64,000 nucleotides of DNA from Ricordea florida (GCA_949710005.1 OX453287.1:18561017-18625016), one strand, 5' to 3'. Positions 17,344 through 27,017 are shown, counted from the stretch's first letter. A program made the numbers and translations. Notes: a model not told the origin generated them from the letters alone.

Positions 17344-17778
17344 TTAATTTTTTCGACATTCCTTACAAGAAGATTTTTGTTTACCATGTTCACATATTTG
17401 TGATCCACCACATTCTTTGCATTGATGTTTTTGTTTGTTGTGTACACATATTCTCGACCCACCACATTCTTTACACTGATACTTATATTTAGTGTGTATG
17501 CATATTTGCGACCCGCCGCATTCTTTACACTGATGCTTATTTTTATTGTGTATGCATATTTGCGACCCGCCGCATTCTTTACAAAAATATCTATAAATTC
17601 CATGAATACAAACATAATTATTATTAATGTTAACTTTTTGTTTTATCTCATCATCCGAAAATTTTCCTATCTCTTCAATCAATTCTGCTTTATTCATTCC
17701 ATATAATCTTTTAATTTTAAACCCTGCAGCAATTTTTTTCAATTGTGGTAAATATAATTTTTGTAGTTTTTGTTCCAT
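17344..17778 (-). CDS. SAP-like plus tandem Cys/His-repeat protein (144 aa)
   Basis: Residues 1-45 form two helices around RLYGMNKAELIEEI, similar to a SAP or Rho-N-like nucleic-acid-binding motif. From about residue 55 a unit of 18 residues repeats four to five times with the pattern CKECGGSxICxH followed by about six residues. The Cys-x2-Cys and Cys-x-His pairs suggest one small zinc site per repeat. Similar repeats occur in large DNA viruses and some protists, as far as I remember. The likely role is DNA or RNA binding. The promoter-like TTTAAAGAAATGATG lies at the inner edge of the right terminus. Confidence 0.68.
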   Translation of the reverse strand: MEQKLQKLYLPQLKKIAAGFKIKRLYGMNKAELIEEIGKFSDDEIKQKVNINNNYVCIHGIYRYFCKECGGSQICIHNKNKHQCKECGGSQICIHTKYKYQCKECGGSRICVHNKQKHQCKECGGSQICEHGKQKSSCKECRKN

Positions 17779-17803
17779 AATTAATTTAATGGGGCAACAT
17801 CAT

Positions 17804-17813
17804 TTCTTTAAAT
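17804..17813 (-). promoter_or_regulatory. Promoter-like motif at the inner edge of the right terminus
   Basis: ATTTAAAGAA on the minus strand, 26-35 nt before the ATG at 17778. The equivalent position in the left terminus reads ATTTAAAAAGAA before the polymerase gene. Confidence 0.5.
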
Positions 17814-18184
17814 AACATTTATTTTTCATTTTTTATCCCAGTCTCCCTAGTTCGAAAACCTCTGCAACTGTAAAACAGAACTTTTGCAGAGGTTCTGCAA
17901 AATTTTCATGTCGGTTTTGTGACCAGATCCCTTCATCAGATTTCACATAGGTTTGGCATAGGCTTGGCATAGGCTTGGCATAGGCTTGGCATAGGCTTGC
18001 CAGATCCCTTCATCAGATTTCACATAGGCTTGGCATAGGCTTGGCATAGGCTTGGCAGATCCCTTCATCAGATTTTACATAGGCTTGGCATAGGCTTGGC
18101 ATAGGCTTGGCATATCTCTGATAAATTCTTGGACAATTTTTTGTTAAATATTTTTGTCTTCGTAGCTGCGAATTACATATCTCT
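17808..18184 (-). repeat. Right terminal inverted repeat of the Polinton
   Basis: It is the inverted copy of the left terminus, but has three rather than two blocks of the 11-bp tandem repeat, which explains the extra ~54 bp. Only a few substitutions separate the shared parts (for example G versus T near 17895). Its inner edge contains the TTTAAAGAAATGATG promoter-like motif of the gene at 17344-17778. Confidence 0.93.
17945..18115 (-). repeat. 11-bp tandem repeats in the right terminus (three blocks)
   Basis: Same units and spacers as in the left terminus in inverted orientation, with one additional block. Unequal exchange or polymerase slippage since or before insertion would explain the difference. 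Confidence 0.85.
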
Positions 18185-18189
18185 AAAGT
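18185..18189. repeat. Right target-site duplication of the Polinton (AAAGT)
   Basis: Identical to 2476-2480. Confidence 0.8.
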
Positions 18190-18387
18190 TTCAACAGAAA
18201 TATTTTGATTAGCAAAGTCAAAGTTTTAAATATTAAATAAAATTAAATTATTCTGAAAGCCATAGACTTCACATAATTCAGATGTACTCAACAATTTGGA
18301 AATGAAGTACAAAATCTCACAAAGCTGCAAATTATTATTTTGTATATTGCCAAATATTACCTTACTGTCAAAAATCCATGAACTCAC

Positions 18388-18955
18388 TCTCCTGTACAAG
18401 GACAATGCGCTGTGTAAACTAATCCATCTGACTGAATTATTATCCATCCATCATAAGTTAGTTTCTGTCCAATTTGCGTTTTCTCTCGTTCCGTTAAGGC
18501 TTTACTCCAAATTTCACGTAGTGGTATCCACTAAACAAGTTCTTGTTGTTCATCAATTTTAAGACATGGCCATCCCAAAACAGGCGGAAGCCTTCGAACG
18601 ACTTGTATGCCTTGAGGGACTCATGATCATAGCCCTCCTTGTTGATTAAGTAAGCATACATGTCACCGTATGTGAAGTTCGGAAAATCAGAAAAGTCAGA
18701 AGTCCAGTCGGAGTGTAACGTGTTGGGACAGGGGAGCGAACCTTGCGTAGTCTGCAACTTGTTGACTATCACATCCTCCGGTTTCTCCCCATCGTCGATC
18801 GGTTCTAGTGAAAGATCGCGAGCTTTCTCCACCAATTCTACCAGTTCCTCTTTTCTCTTTTGCGAAGCGGTTATTCCACGGCTCTGTAAATACGATTTCA
18901 ACTCAGGAACTTTCCATTTTTGAACTTCATTCTCTGCAGCTTCTATGGCAGCCAT
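18388..18955 (-). pseudogene. SAP-domain exon 1 of the ISL2EU companion protein
   Basis: It starts at the ATG at 18955 (MAAIEAAENEVQKWKV). The SAP motif follows (VPELKSYLQSRGITASQKRKEELVELVEKA, residues about 17-46). Then come the segments TSDFSDFPNFTYGDMYAYL and FWDGHVLKLM, common in this transposon family. A single frame change occurs near 18494, after FGVKP; the alternative frame continues to a GT donor (GTGAGT at 18387-18382). The next exon is at 2450, beyond the Polinton. The gene is broken by the frameshift, by the intron insertion and by loss of its 3' part. Confidence 0.75.
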
Positions 18956-18959
18956 ATTA

Positions 18960-19031
18960 GAAAACCCAAATCCCCCGCATGAGCCTCGACATCGTGCACT
19001 CGCCCAAGGCCGTCCGGGAATACGAATAAGG
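18960..19031 (-). repeat. Right terminal inverted repeat of the ISL2EU-like element
   Basis: Inverted partner of 846-928. It lies directly upstream of the SAP-protein start codon at 18955, so it probably contained that gene's promoter. Confidence 0.75.
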
Positions 19032-20128
19032 ACTATTGAACGAGGCTAGTTATTTCGAAGAGAACAATTGTTTTGCATGGCAGTTTATTTGCATATTCTG
19101 ACCCCTGAATCATCAGTTGTATCTAAAACAAAAGGGAAACCCAGCGGCGTGACAAATAACCGTCACAGTATGGCATAAAAACTGGCATGAAGATGACAAT
19201 TTCAGCCCCGCAACTTATCGTTAATTAGAAGAGACGGGGTTCTACCGTTTAGCATTTGTTTGTAATATATTGTTTTCAAAATGACTGATTTTACTGAAGC
19301 ATTTATTCCTGTATGCAGAACTCACTGATTACCAAACTTTTTAAAAAATACATAATACACTGAATCAAACTATTAAAAGTCTAAAAAACGTATCTATTAA
19401 AATAACGGTATTAATTCCTTTTTTCTTCAATAACATAGAAATAGAAAAAAAAAATATACATATATATATATATATATTTATAAGTTAAAAAATACTAATA
19501 TATAATATAAAACTTACGTCAATTTTAAACTTTCTAAAATTATCGGACATCCGCTTGGCTGGCATTTAAGCGGCAGTCATCAACGAAATTCCCTTGGGGC
19601 ATTTTGTGCATGTTTGCATGGACCTAAAAATCTCAAAAGAAAACAATGTCCTAATCCAAGTAATAGTTATATGATAAGGCTCCTCATTCTTGTCCCAGAG
19701 CTTTACGGCCAGGCGTTTGACAAGGCAATTACATTCGACTCTCATCCCACCGTTGGTTCCAAAAACTAGCCGAGTAAAAATCCCATTTCAACGTCCAGCA
19801 CCCTCTGTTTCTCCTCCTCTTGCTCCTTCAAGATTGCGGATGTTGGCTTTCCCTGGTTACACTTGGAGTTAACATGCGTTACTCTGACATCGAAAAATGC
19901 TGTAGCTCCTCGAGACCAAAAGCCCCCTGCCTCAATGTCCAGTCTTGCCTCAGGGCTTGTTACCGCGCTTCTAAGGTTAAATTGCTCATTATCGAGAGGT
20001 TGTCATTGGGGTTCGACTTTAACATTGGTGCAAACCTTGTCAATAAGCGAGGTAAGTAGGTTGCGAACACCATCATGTCTCTGTGCTACAAATCCTCCCT
20101 TTTTGCATGACAGGGCATGGCAGACGTT
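19032..20128. other. Non-coding stretch with AT microsatellite
   Basis: No gene is visible. A (TA)n tract lies at about 19458-19480. The rest is AT-rich unique-looking sequence. Confidence 0.4.
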
Positions 20129-21500
20129 TTACGTCTCGTCACAAGCACACTTGCTTGGTAAGTCAGACAGGGGCATGTTATACCTTAAACGCAGAGTATC
20201 TCTGCTGAATTCTTGTTTATTCAGCACCAAGCCGTGATCTGTAAGAGGCAGTGCGCTAAGCCATGAGCTTGTATCCTTGTCTCTTGATTGGTTGACTGAC
20301 CGCCGCAGATCCATGGGTAGAGTGGAATCAATACTTTCCATTCTCGATTTTACTAACGCAGTTTTCCAGTTGATAGACTCTTGAGTTGGGCGCACGTGGT
20401 ATTCTGCATCACTTCTTCTTGGCACCTTCTTTTCCACTTGTGCTTGTCTTGGTCTTGGTCTTGTGTCAGGTGACTGAGGAGGGCAGGATTGCCAAAACGT
20501 CGTGAAACAAGACCAAGACCAAGACCAAGACAAGCACAAGTGGAAAAGAAGGTGCTGAGAAGAAGTGATGCAGGCTTGATGTTGTCTTAACTCCTCCGCG
20601 GAATTTTCGCCTTCCACCATGAACATGCTCCGTGTGGCAATAGAATCTACGTGTGCTGCTGTTATTAACTTAGAAGCAGCAAACTGCTGAGGAGCTTCAA
20701 ACCGCAAGTCTGGCATGCCAAGCCTGCCTTGAGCGGTTGTCAAAGTAACGAGCTGACGCAGATCACTAGGGAGGGGCTCCGTTTGACCAAAGTGTTTGGA
20801 GGAATAAATTGTCAATCACCCCTTGGAGAGGGTCAACGTAATCTTCAAACGACCCTATTGTGCCAGGAAATAGGTAAACTTGGATTTGCAGCCCTTGGTG
20901 AAAACAGTGTAGGCTGCATGAGGCTGGCTCCTTGCTATCTCAGATGGTGGTTCGCGCTCTCCCTTCCATCCAAGGACTTCTTCCCGACAATACTGATCTT
21001 TGAACTCCTGAGATCCGATAACGGCTTCTAAGTGGAGCTGACCTTCAGTTGCAATATTGATCTCATTTCCAAACACCCTCTTTGCCTCGTCTGCAAGTAC
21101 GTCCGACTTGACAATCAGCCAGCTCTTTGATCCATTCACTATAGATAACCATACTTCCTTCCTTCCTGTCTCAGGTGGTTGTACCAGTTATATAAAGACG
21201 CAATTTGTCCAGTTCCCGCAGAGTCGTCGGCTAGCCATACTTGTTTGACACCTGGTATACTTGTCCCCTAGCTCTGGATCATGACCGATGTATTGACCAA
21301 ATACCAGGGGATCCCCCTGCGTCGTACCCTCCTGGGAATATAATATCTCACCTCGGCCACAAATTAAGAGCCTCGAAGGGCCTCTGTAGGTGTTAATGAT
21401 GTTAAGTGACATTTCCTTGCAGATTATCTGAATGTTATATAAGGCGACGGATCTGTTCATTTGGTTAAAGGCATTGCTTGTATCTATCAGTGAACTCACT
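20129..21500 (-). pseudogene. Reverse transcriptase remnant
   Basis: Read on the minus strand, 21499 to 20129 gives broken pieces of one reverse transcriptase: LIDTSNAFNQMNRSVALYNI, then NTYRGPSRLLI and EGTTQGDPL (palm motif B region), then WLADDSAG in another frame near 21230 (the x-x-DD catalytic box), then SWLIVKSDVL and LHLEAVIGS, and finally VTLTTAQGRLGMPDL. The order and spacing fit a cnidarian RT-encoding retroelement family I have seen as uncharacterised proteins. Several frame changes make it a relic. The exact class (non-LTR or DIRS-like) is not clear. Confidence 0.65.
20431..20554. repeat. Long perfect-arm hairpin inside the RT remnant
   Basis: CACCTTCTTTTCCACTTGTG...GGTCTTGT (from 20431) is inverted as ACAAGACC...CACAAGTGGAAAAGAAGGTG (to about 20554). 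Arms are about 40-50 bp around a 40-bp centre; one arm has one extra CAAGAC unit. Confidence 0.8.
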
Positions 21501-22530
21501 GATTGACTGAGCCTCTTTGCACATGTTTTACTTCACTGCTTAAGTGATCGCACTCATTCATCTATTCCTCTCTGCATGTTAATTTACAGAATAAATGTTC
21601 TTGGGAATTTTTATCTCCGTAAATGTTTCAATAGCTTTTTTTCTTCCTGCTTTTGTGCAATTGTTATACTAAACGTGGAATTTGAGTCTTCAAATTGACA
21701 TAAGCAAAAACGTGTAAAAGCAGAGTGAAGAACATCTGGTAGTGGTGGTTCTGCTTGCTTGAGAGGTTGTTATTAAAAAGGCACTGGACCAAAAAAACTG
21801 CAAGATGTTTGTGTTGATGAAATGTTTGTGTGTGTGTGTGTTTAAAAAATTTAGTTGTTACTCACAAACTAATCCTTTGATTACATTTAACCCTATATGA
21901 ATAACATAGCCCAACCTGTTATAGTTTGGTCCTAGCACTGGCAATAGTGATACGTTTACAAGCTATGTAGCCTCCATATATTGGGCTTCCTTGCCACTTT
22001 ATCTATCACAAAACTGTAAGCTATGATATTTAACAATTATTCACCGAAGTGATTATCGGTGAATATTCACCGATTATCACTGAGCCTGAGGCAACAGTCA
22101 CCATTTTTTGGTCATTTAATTTCACACCGGGTCAATTAATGGTAATGAAGACACGTATTAAGAGTATAGTAGAATGATCATCAACGATGAGCTTTGCTGA
22201 TATTCTAAAACGCACATCACTCATGCAGTCAATGGCCTCATTTCAACATTTGGCAACCCTAATTAAAATACCAACCACAGGTTAATGGCTAGCAATTTTA
22301 TTGGTTCCTCAGAAATGATTCAGAGATCCGTAGAACCGTAAAACTAAAGAAACAAATAGAAAGGATCTGATATAGCACACCGCGATACACTGACGTGACC
22401 GTCAAAATACTGTAGTCTCAAAAGAACGCGAATAAATGACAAAATATGAAACATCCAATACCCCTGTATAGCCACGAGGCTGTAGAAAGGTCAAAAGGCT
22501 AAGGAGTACCACAAGGAGAAAAAGAACATT
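21501..22530. other. Non-coding stretch with a MITE fragment
   Basis: No gene was found. GAAGTGATTATCGGTGAATA at 22052-22071, with its inverted copy directly after it, is the same palindromic motif as in the element at 35895-36195. (GT)n lies near 21830. Confidence 0.45.
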
Positions 22531-22534
22531 TAAG

Positions 22535-22790
22535 CAGACTTAAACTGAAATTAATCTTGGCTTAAACTTATGTTTACTACATTTAATTAGAGGTTTAAGA
22601 ACTTAAAAATATGTTTAATTTCACCTTAAACCCGCCTTAAACACCCTTAAGGCTAAAGCTTAATGTATGTTTAAGTGAGCATTAAATACAACCAAAATAT
22701 CTTCTGACGTTTACGTTATGTTTAATTAGAAACTTAAACACATTCTAAATGTGTGTAAAAGTCATGTTTTAGGGTAATTAAATGATCATA
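22535..22790. repeat. TTTAAAC-rich arm, left of the coiled-coil gene
   Basis: Dense degenerate copies of TTAAAC/GTTTAA words. A similar arm lies at 28365-28575, on the other side of the gene. Confidence 0.5.
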
Positions 22791-23219
22791 ATTATATTTA
22801 ATTTTAGAGGGTTCAACTATATCTTTTTGGCCATATTCATTTCATAAGCATGTTTTAAGTCACCCACCAAATGTATTCCTTCATAAACAGTGGTGTTTTT
22901 TACTTGGTCGTTACATGTACAGTGTATATTTCATTTGCTGTTGTCTTAGTTGTTGTTGCTTTGCAGCAAACCCACCCAACACTTGCAGTACACTTGTTTG
23001 ATTATATTAAAAATACCTTTTATTAAGAAAAACATTTTTTTTATTCAATTAAGTAAGACCTACATGTCATAAATCTTTACATATGAAAAATGTTTCACAA
23101 TGTTGTGACTAAAAATATCTAAAAGTACACTGCTTTTTTGGTAGCATTTTTTACAGTAGAGCCAATTGTCTGCTGTGTGAAAAAAAGGTCTCATTTAAAG
23201 TAGCATGAGATCCATTGGC

Positions 23220-23588
23220 CTAAGAATAAACAGTATCAATCTGTCTAACAGCCCAAGCTGGACCTTCAGGTGCTGGTCTTGTTGACACACCATGCACCTC
23301 TCTGGCCTTGGACATGGCTCTAGCATGCAATGACAGGCTGTCATGGTATGCGCGATCCAACTTTTGTTTCAAGTTTTTTAGGCTTGACCTTTCCCATGGC
23401 AACCTTTTTTTATGGTATCTTGCAAGTTTTCTCTGCTTTTCTCCTGTAATGGGGTCCTCTATCTCATCATAATCTGACTCCTCACTGCTCATGTAGTCAA
23501 TAAACAGGACCTCACTAGCACACTGCCGTTGTGTTGCTGTCATGCTTGATTGAACCAACTCAAATGCACGATTCCGTCTTTCCAGTTT
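23220..23588 (-). CDS. Coiled-coil gene, last exon
   Basis: After an AG acceptor at 23590-23589 it encodes KLERRNRAFELVQ, then an acidic patch SSEESDYDEIEDP, then a basic helical region (KQRKLARYHKKRLPWERSSLKNLKQKLDRAYH), and stops at 23220 after QIDTVYS. I remember similar C-termini in multi-copy cnidarian proteins of unknown role. The splice phase from the preceding exon does not fit the simplest GT/AG choice, so that boundary is uncertain or the copy is broken. Confidence 0.62.
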   Translation of the reverse strand, partial: KLERRNRAFELVQSSMTATQRQCASEVLFIDYMSSEESDYDEIEDPITGEKQRKLARYHKKRLPWERSSLKNLKQKLDRAYHDSLSLHARAMSKAREVHGVSTRPAPEGPAWAVRQIDTVYS

Positions 23589-23599
23589 CTAACAGAGAA

Positions 23600-24940
23600 T
23601 GATATTAAATCAATTGAGAATAAATAAAGGAAGCTGCAAGTTAAGTCATAAGAAGAAGTACAAGAGGAAATGATGATTGCTACATTGAAAAAAACAATAA
23701 TTGCTCAAAGCAAAGAAAAAAAAGCCTGATTCACTCTAGGTGCTTAATCCAAGGTTCAATTAATACTCCTTCAATTGTATGAGTTTGTGATTCATTTTTA
23801 CCCAACCCCCTGACTCTAAAAGTTATAAGGAGCTTTTTGATAAGATAGAAAATTTATGGCAATGCAGCTGACATTAATATCATATCATCATTAAGCATCA
23901 TATCATAAACATCATTACAATTATCAACACTTTAATACTGAATTAACCTACAAAATTCTCCAAACCAACAAATGTGTAAATATACCAAGGATAATTATTT
24001 ACTTGTCAAACATTGAGAGTCCAAGGGTAAGAATAACCTGTTTGCTATATTGCATATTTTTTTGTGATAATTTCTGAAAGCAGGGTTGAAAATTTAAATA
24101 ATAAGAACTTTAAGAAGTCCGAATTCTCCAACTTTTCTTAATCTTTATAATATAAAAGCTAGTCAAAAAAATTCATATCTACGGTACCATAAGCGTCTAA
24201 ATATCAAAACATAAATCCAAATATTAGAATTTTGTCTGTGTGCCAGTTGTATCATCTTTGTTAATTTTTCCTGTAATACACATTTAAATTTGATCGGGGG
24301 CATGTGATCAACAATCGACCAATCACAGTGCTCATTTTGTTGAGTGAAAGTCTAGGTATATAACGATTAGTTTTGTTTTCCTCTGGGTCCTAAAGTTTCC
24401 CTCGACTTCATCTCAGGAAACATCAGGACTCTCATGAAACTTTCCCTCAGAACCATACATTACGTGCACACTGTTATAAGCATGGAAACAGGCAGGACAT
24501 TTGAACATCCCAGTAGGATCAAAATGCAAATTGTTCAGACAAAGGAACTATCAGCCCTCAGCTCAATAGATACATTTTTATGGTTAAAACAATTTGACAC
24601 ACAAATTATAATTACTACAAAATGCAATAATCAATTAAATGAATATATTTCTAGACTCACAGTTAACAGCCGTCTGTTCTTTTTGCATTTTTCTTTGTGT
24701 TCTTTATTTTTGCCTGTCCTGATCCTCAAGTCCCTTTCCCGTATTGTAGTGAAATAGCGACAAAACTGGGCTGTTGAAAAATTATCAATTAACAATTATA
24801 TCAAATAAATCGTGCTCCCTAGGATTTATATAAAATGGAATCCTACAGTTTTAAAACACTTTGGGTTTTGATTCAACAAAGACATTTGCACCACACAATA
24901 TTATCTCTCAATAAGCTTTGAACAGAATAAAATAATGTAC
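23600..24940. other. Intron of the coiled-coil gene
   Basis: AT-rich, no recognisable coding motif; an ORF at 24434-24757 is taken as chance. Confidence 0.4.
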
Positions 24941-24944
24941 AAAC

Positions 24945-25048
24945 CTTCCATTTGTAATTCAGTCCAAGGACAGTTTTCGCCACCATGTTCTTTCCTCAAA
25001 ATTTCTTTAATTTGGGTAAAAACAATCTGGTTTCCCTCAGACGATGGA
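24945..25048 (-). CDS. Coiled-coil gene, third exon
   Basis: Bounded by AAG acceptor and GTTTGT donor. It encodes PSSEGNQIVFTQIKEILRKE and then GGENCPWTELQME. The phase agrees with the second exon. Confidence 0.55.
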
Positions 25049-25782
25049 CTTAAAAGAAAAAACAGCATATTTAAAATTATTTAACAAAACTTAAGGTCAT
25101 GCAATACAATCATCACAGACTGTGCTTTAAGTGGAGCACATAACATTAACTCTCTGGAATATAGGTTCCCATGGAAATTTCCATAAGCAGCCGGTTCTAC
25201 AAATGCCTACCCAACAAAAACTCAAAACAACCTATACGCTTGTGCATGGACAAATTCTAATAAACCTATAGTGGACACCACCAGCTAGGACCACTAATTT
25301 AAGTAGCCAGCTCCAGCATCAGCATGTTTCTCATTTGCTGTAGTAGTAGAGCTCCCAGACCAGTTATAAGTACTAGTGTTGTTTAGACAATTTATCGCTG
25401 AATACCGAGCACCTTAAAATACATGCCCACCACCGCACTCTTGAGTCAAATTATTTGGAAATAAGGAAATGTCCTCAGTGTTTATATCTACAACCAAGAA
25501 TGTAACCAGAAAAAAATGAGGCAATGTAAATTGGTTAAATTCTATTTCTAAATAATTGGGGTGTTTATGATGACAGCAATGGGATCAGTATTATTTTACA
25601 AACATTCTGTGTTTTATATAGCCCCAGAAGTCATCAAGATCCCAATTTCCACTAAATTTAAAACAATAGCATGTTAAATGTTGTACAGGAAATAAGGAAA
25701 AAATGACAAAGGAAAGTGCCTTGGTTCATCTCTAAATTACTGATCATGGCTCTGATAATGTAAAAGGAAATTGAATACATAC

Positions 25783-25853
25783 TCCTCATCAACAATGAAG
25801 CCCTTTAACATCTTCTTTTCCACCAACTTCTTGTAAATAAATCGAAACCGTTT
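25783..25853 (-). CDS. Coiled-coil gene, second exon
   Basis: Bounded by TTGCAG acceptor and GTATGT donor. It encodes KRFRFIYKKLVEKKMLKGFI followed by VDE. The phase agrees with the first exon. Confidence 0.55.
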
Positions 25854-26087
25854 CTGCAAGAGCGTGATAATACAAAATCAGTGCAAGAATTAATGAAGTT
25901 TTTGAGGTTACAGGTCGGAACAACTGCTCCTCACGATGCTAATTACATATTGTCGCGCATAAGGAAGATAATGCAACCACTTTCCTGTATTACTAGACTG
26001 CTTCTCAGATATCGAATCAAACACTGTAAAAAGGGCAAGAATTCCCTATTAAACCCCATACTTCATTATTCCTGGTGTAGTCGCGCG

Positions 26088-26240
26088 GAATGATTTCCGC
26101 ACAGGTCCCTACTCATTATGCATGCGGAAGCTGTCTTGTCTGGTGTAATTCACGTGCAAATATTTCTTGTGTTCGAAGAACGAAATAGTATAGTTACAGA
26201 ATGCATAATGAAGTAGGGACCTGTGCGGAAATCTTACCGC
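26088..26240. repeat. Palindromic MITE in the first intron
   Basis: GATTTCCGCACAGGTCCCTACT near 26092-26112 is inverted as AGTAGGGACCTGTGCGGAAATC near 26211-26233, enclosing about 100 bp with a further CATTATGCAT/ATGCATAATG pair. Confidence 0.75.
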
Positions 26241-26636
26241 AAAGCCCTCTCTAAACAAGTGCAATGAGTACGGGGCATAATTATATTAAGAAATGAACTT
26301 GAGTTTTTGTGGTTTTTGAGGAGATTAAAATCTTTGATTAAAAGATCTTTACTGAAGCTAAGATTGAAAAGATTTTCAACAAAACTGAAAAGATCGCCGT
26401 CTCATGGCCCTCATACACGCACAGCTGTGGCTTGAGTACACGATGCAAATTGAAAACCAGTCACTTCGTCCCCACACTAAAGTTAACTCACCACCACGTT
26501 CGAGCTTCATGCGCCCACACACGAAGTAATAGGTATACTAACTAATAATAATAGGTACTCGTCTTTTTACTTCGAATTCATCTAGCATACAATGTTTTGC
26601 TTCAACAAAAAGAAGTAAATGAAATGGCGTCAGACT

Positions 26637-26750
26637 CCAGAATACCCGTCCACTTATTTACATACTGATGAATAACAAAAGAGTCCATTGTGATATACCT
26701 CGTTCTTCAAAAGCCCCCGACACATGTAAATGAGTGGACGGGTATTCTGA
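26637..26750. repeat. Small inverted repeat near the first exon
   Basis: CAGAATACCCGTCCACT at 26638-26654 pairs with AGTGGACGGGTATTCTG at 26733-26749. Confidence 0.7.
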
Positions 26751-26783
26751 AGTTGCTCCACGAAAACAAAAAGATCTACTCAC

Positions 26784-27017
26784 CCTTAGTTCATTTGGAA
26801 TTTCAACTGTAGAACTCCGCCGTGAATTTCTCAAACCACGTCGGTTGCCCTGCTTCTCCTTCTTTTGTAATTCGTCTCTTAGTCTTTCGTTCTCCTGTCG
26901 CAGGCTTGCATTGGCATCCTGGAGTCTCTTTTGACTGTCGCAAATCGCATCCATTTTACCGCTCATCCTTTCAATCAGAAGAAGCTGTCGTTCCTGTTGA
27001 GCACCTAGTGCAGTCAT
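26784..27017 (-). CDS. Coiled-coil gene, first exon
   Basis: ATG at 27017, 78 codons to a GTGAGT donor. The segment QKRLQDANASLRQENERLRD is a clear leucine-rich coiled coil, followed by a basic stretch (KKEKQGNRRGLRNSRRSS). With the three downstream exons it gives a protein of about 240 residues: coiled coil, basic middle, acidic SSEESD patch, basic end. This suits a nuclear, DNA-associated dimer. The function is unknown. It could belong to the host or be cargo of a transposon (see the flanking TTTAAAC-rich arms). Confidence 0.62.

Larger units (their letters stand above)
2481..18184. mobile_element. Complete Polinton/Maverick, 15,704 bp
   Basis: The element starts AGAGATATG and ends CATATCTCT, with inverted termini of about 323 bp (left) and 377 bp (right) and a 5-bp flanking duplication. 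It encodes the Polinton hallmark set: protein-primed family B DNA polymerase, rve integrase, A32-type ATPase, and two probable capsid proteins. It also carries eight or nine further ORFs without stops or frameshifts. The sequence is visibly AT-rich compared with the flanks. Termini agree almost base for base apart from repeat copy number, and all frames are open, so the insertion looks recent. I did not recognise an adenovirus-type cysteine protease, which many Polintons have. Confidence 0.95.
846..19031. mobile_element. ISL2EU-like DNA transposon, internally deleted and split by a Polinton
   Basis: The ends are inverted copies: CCTTATTCGTATTCCCGGAC at 846-865 matches the complement of the right end at 19012-19031, and a second conserved block GAGGCTCATGCGGGGGA near 910-926 matches the complement of 18972-18988. 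Inside are remnants of two convergent genes, a THAP-type transposase (+) and a SAP/SWIM protein (-). That gene pair is characteristic of ISL2EU-type eukaryotic transposons. The 3' parts of both genes, including the rest of the DDE domain and the YqaJ nuclease domain, are missing because a deletion joins them near 2282-2290. A 15.7 kb Polinton was later inserted. No unambiguous target duplication was seen at the outer ends. The element is a non-autonomous relic. Confidence 0.72.

Noticed and set aside
17319..17706. Other-frame ORFs over the Cys/His-repeat gene
   Set aside because: They arise from the 54-bp repeat period being a multiple of three, which keeps several frames open. Only the frame with Cys-x2-Cys and the upstream motif makes sense.
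2481..18184. Contaminating free viral genome in the assembly
   Set aside because: A clean 5-bp target duplication and continuous flanks from one older transposon on both sides show chromosomal integration.
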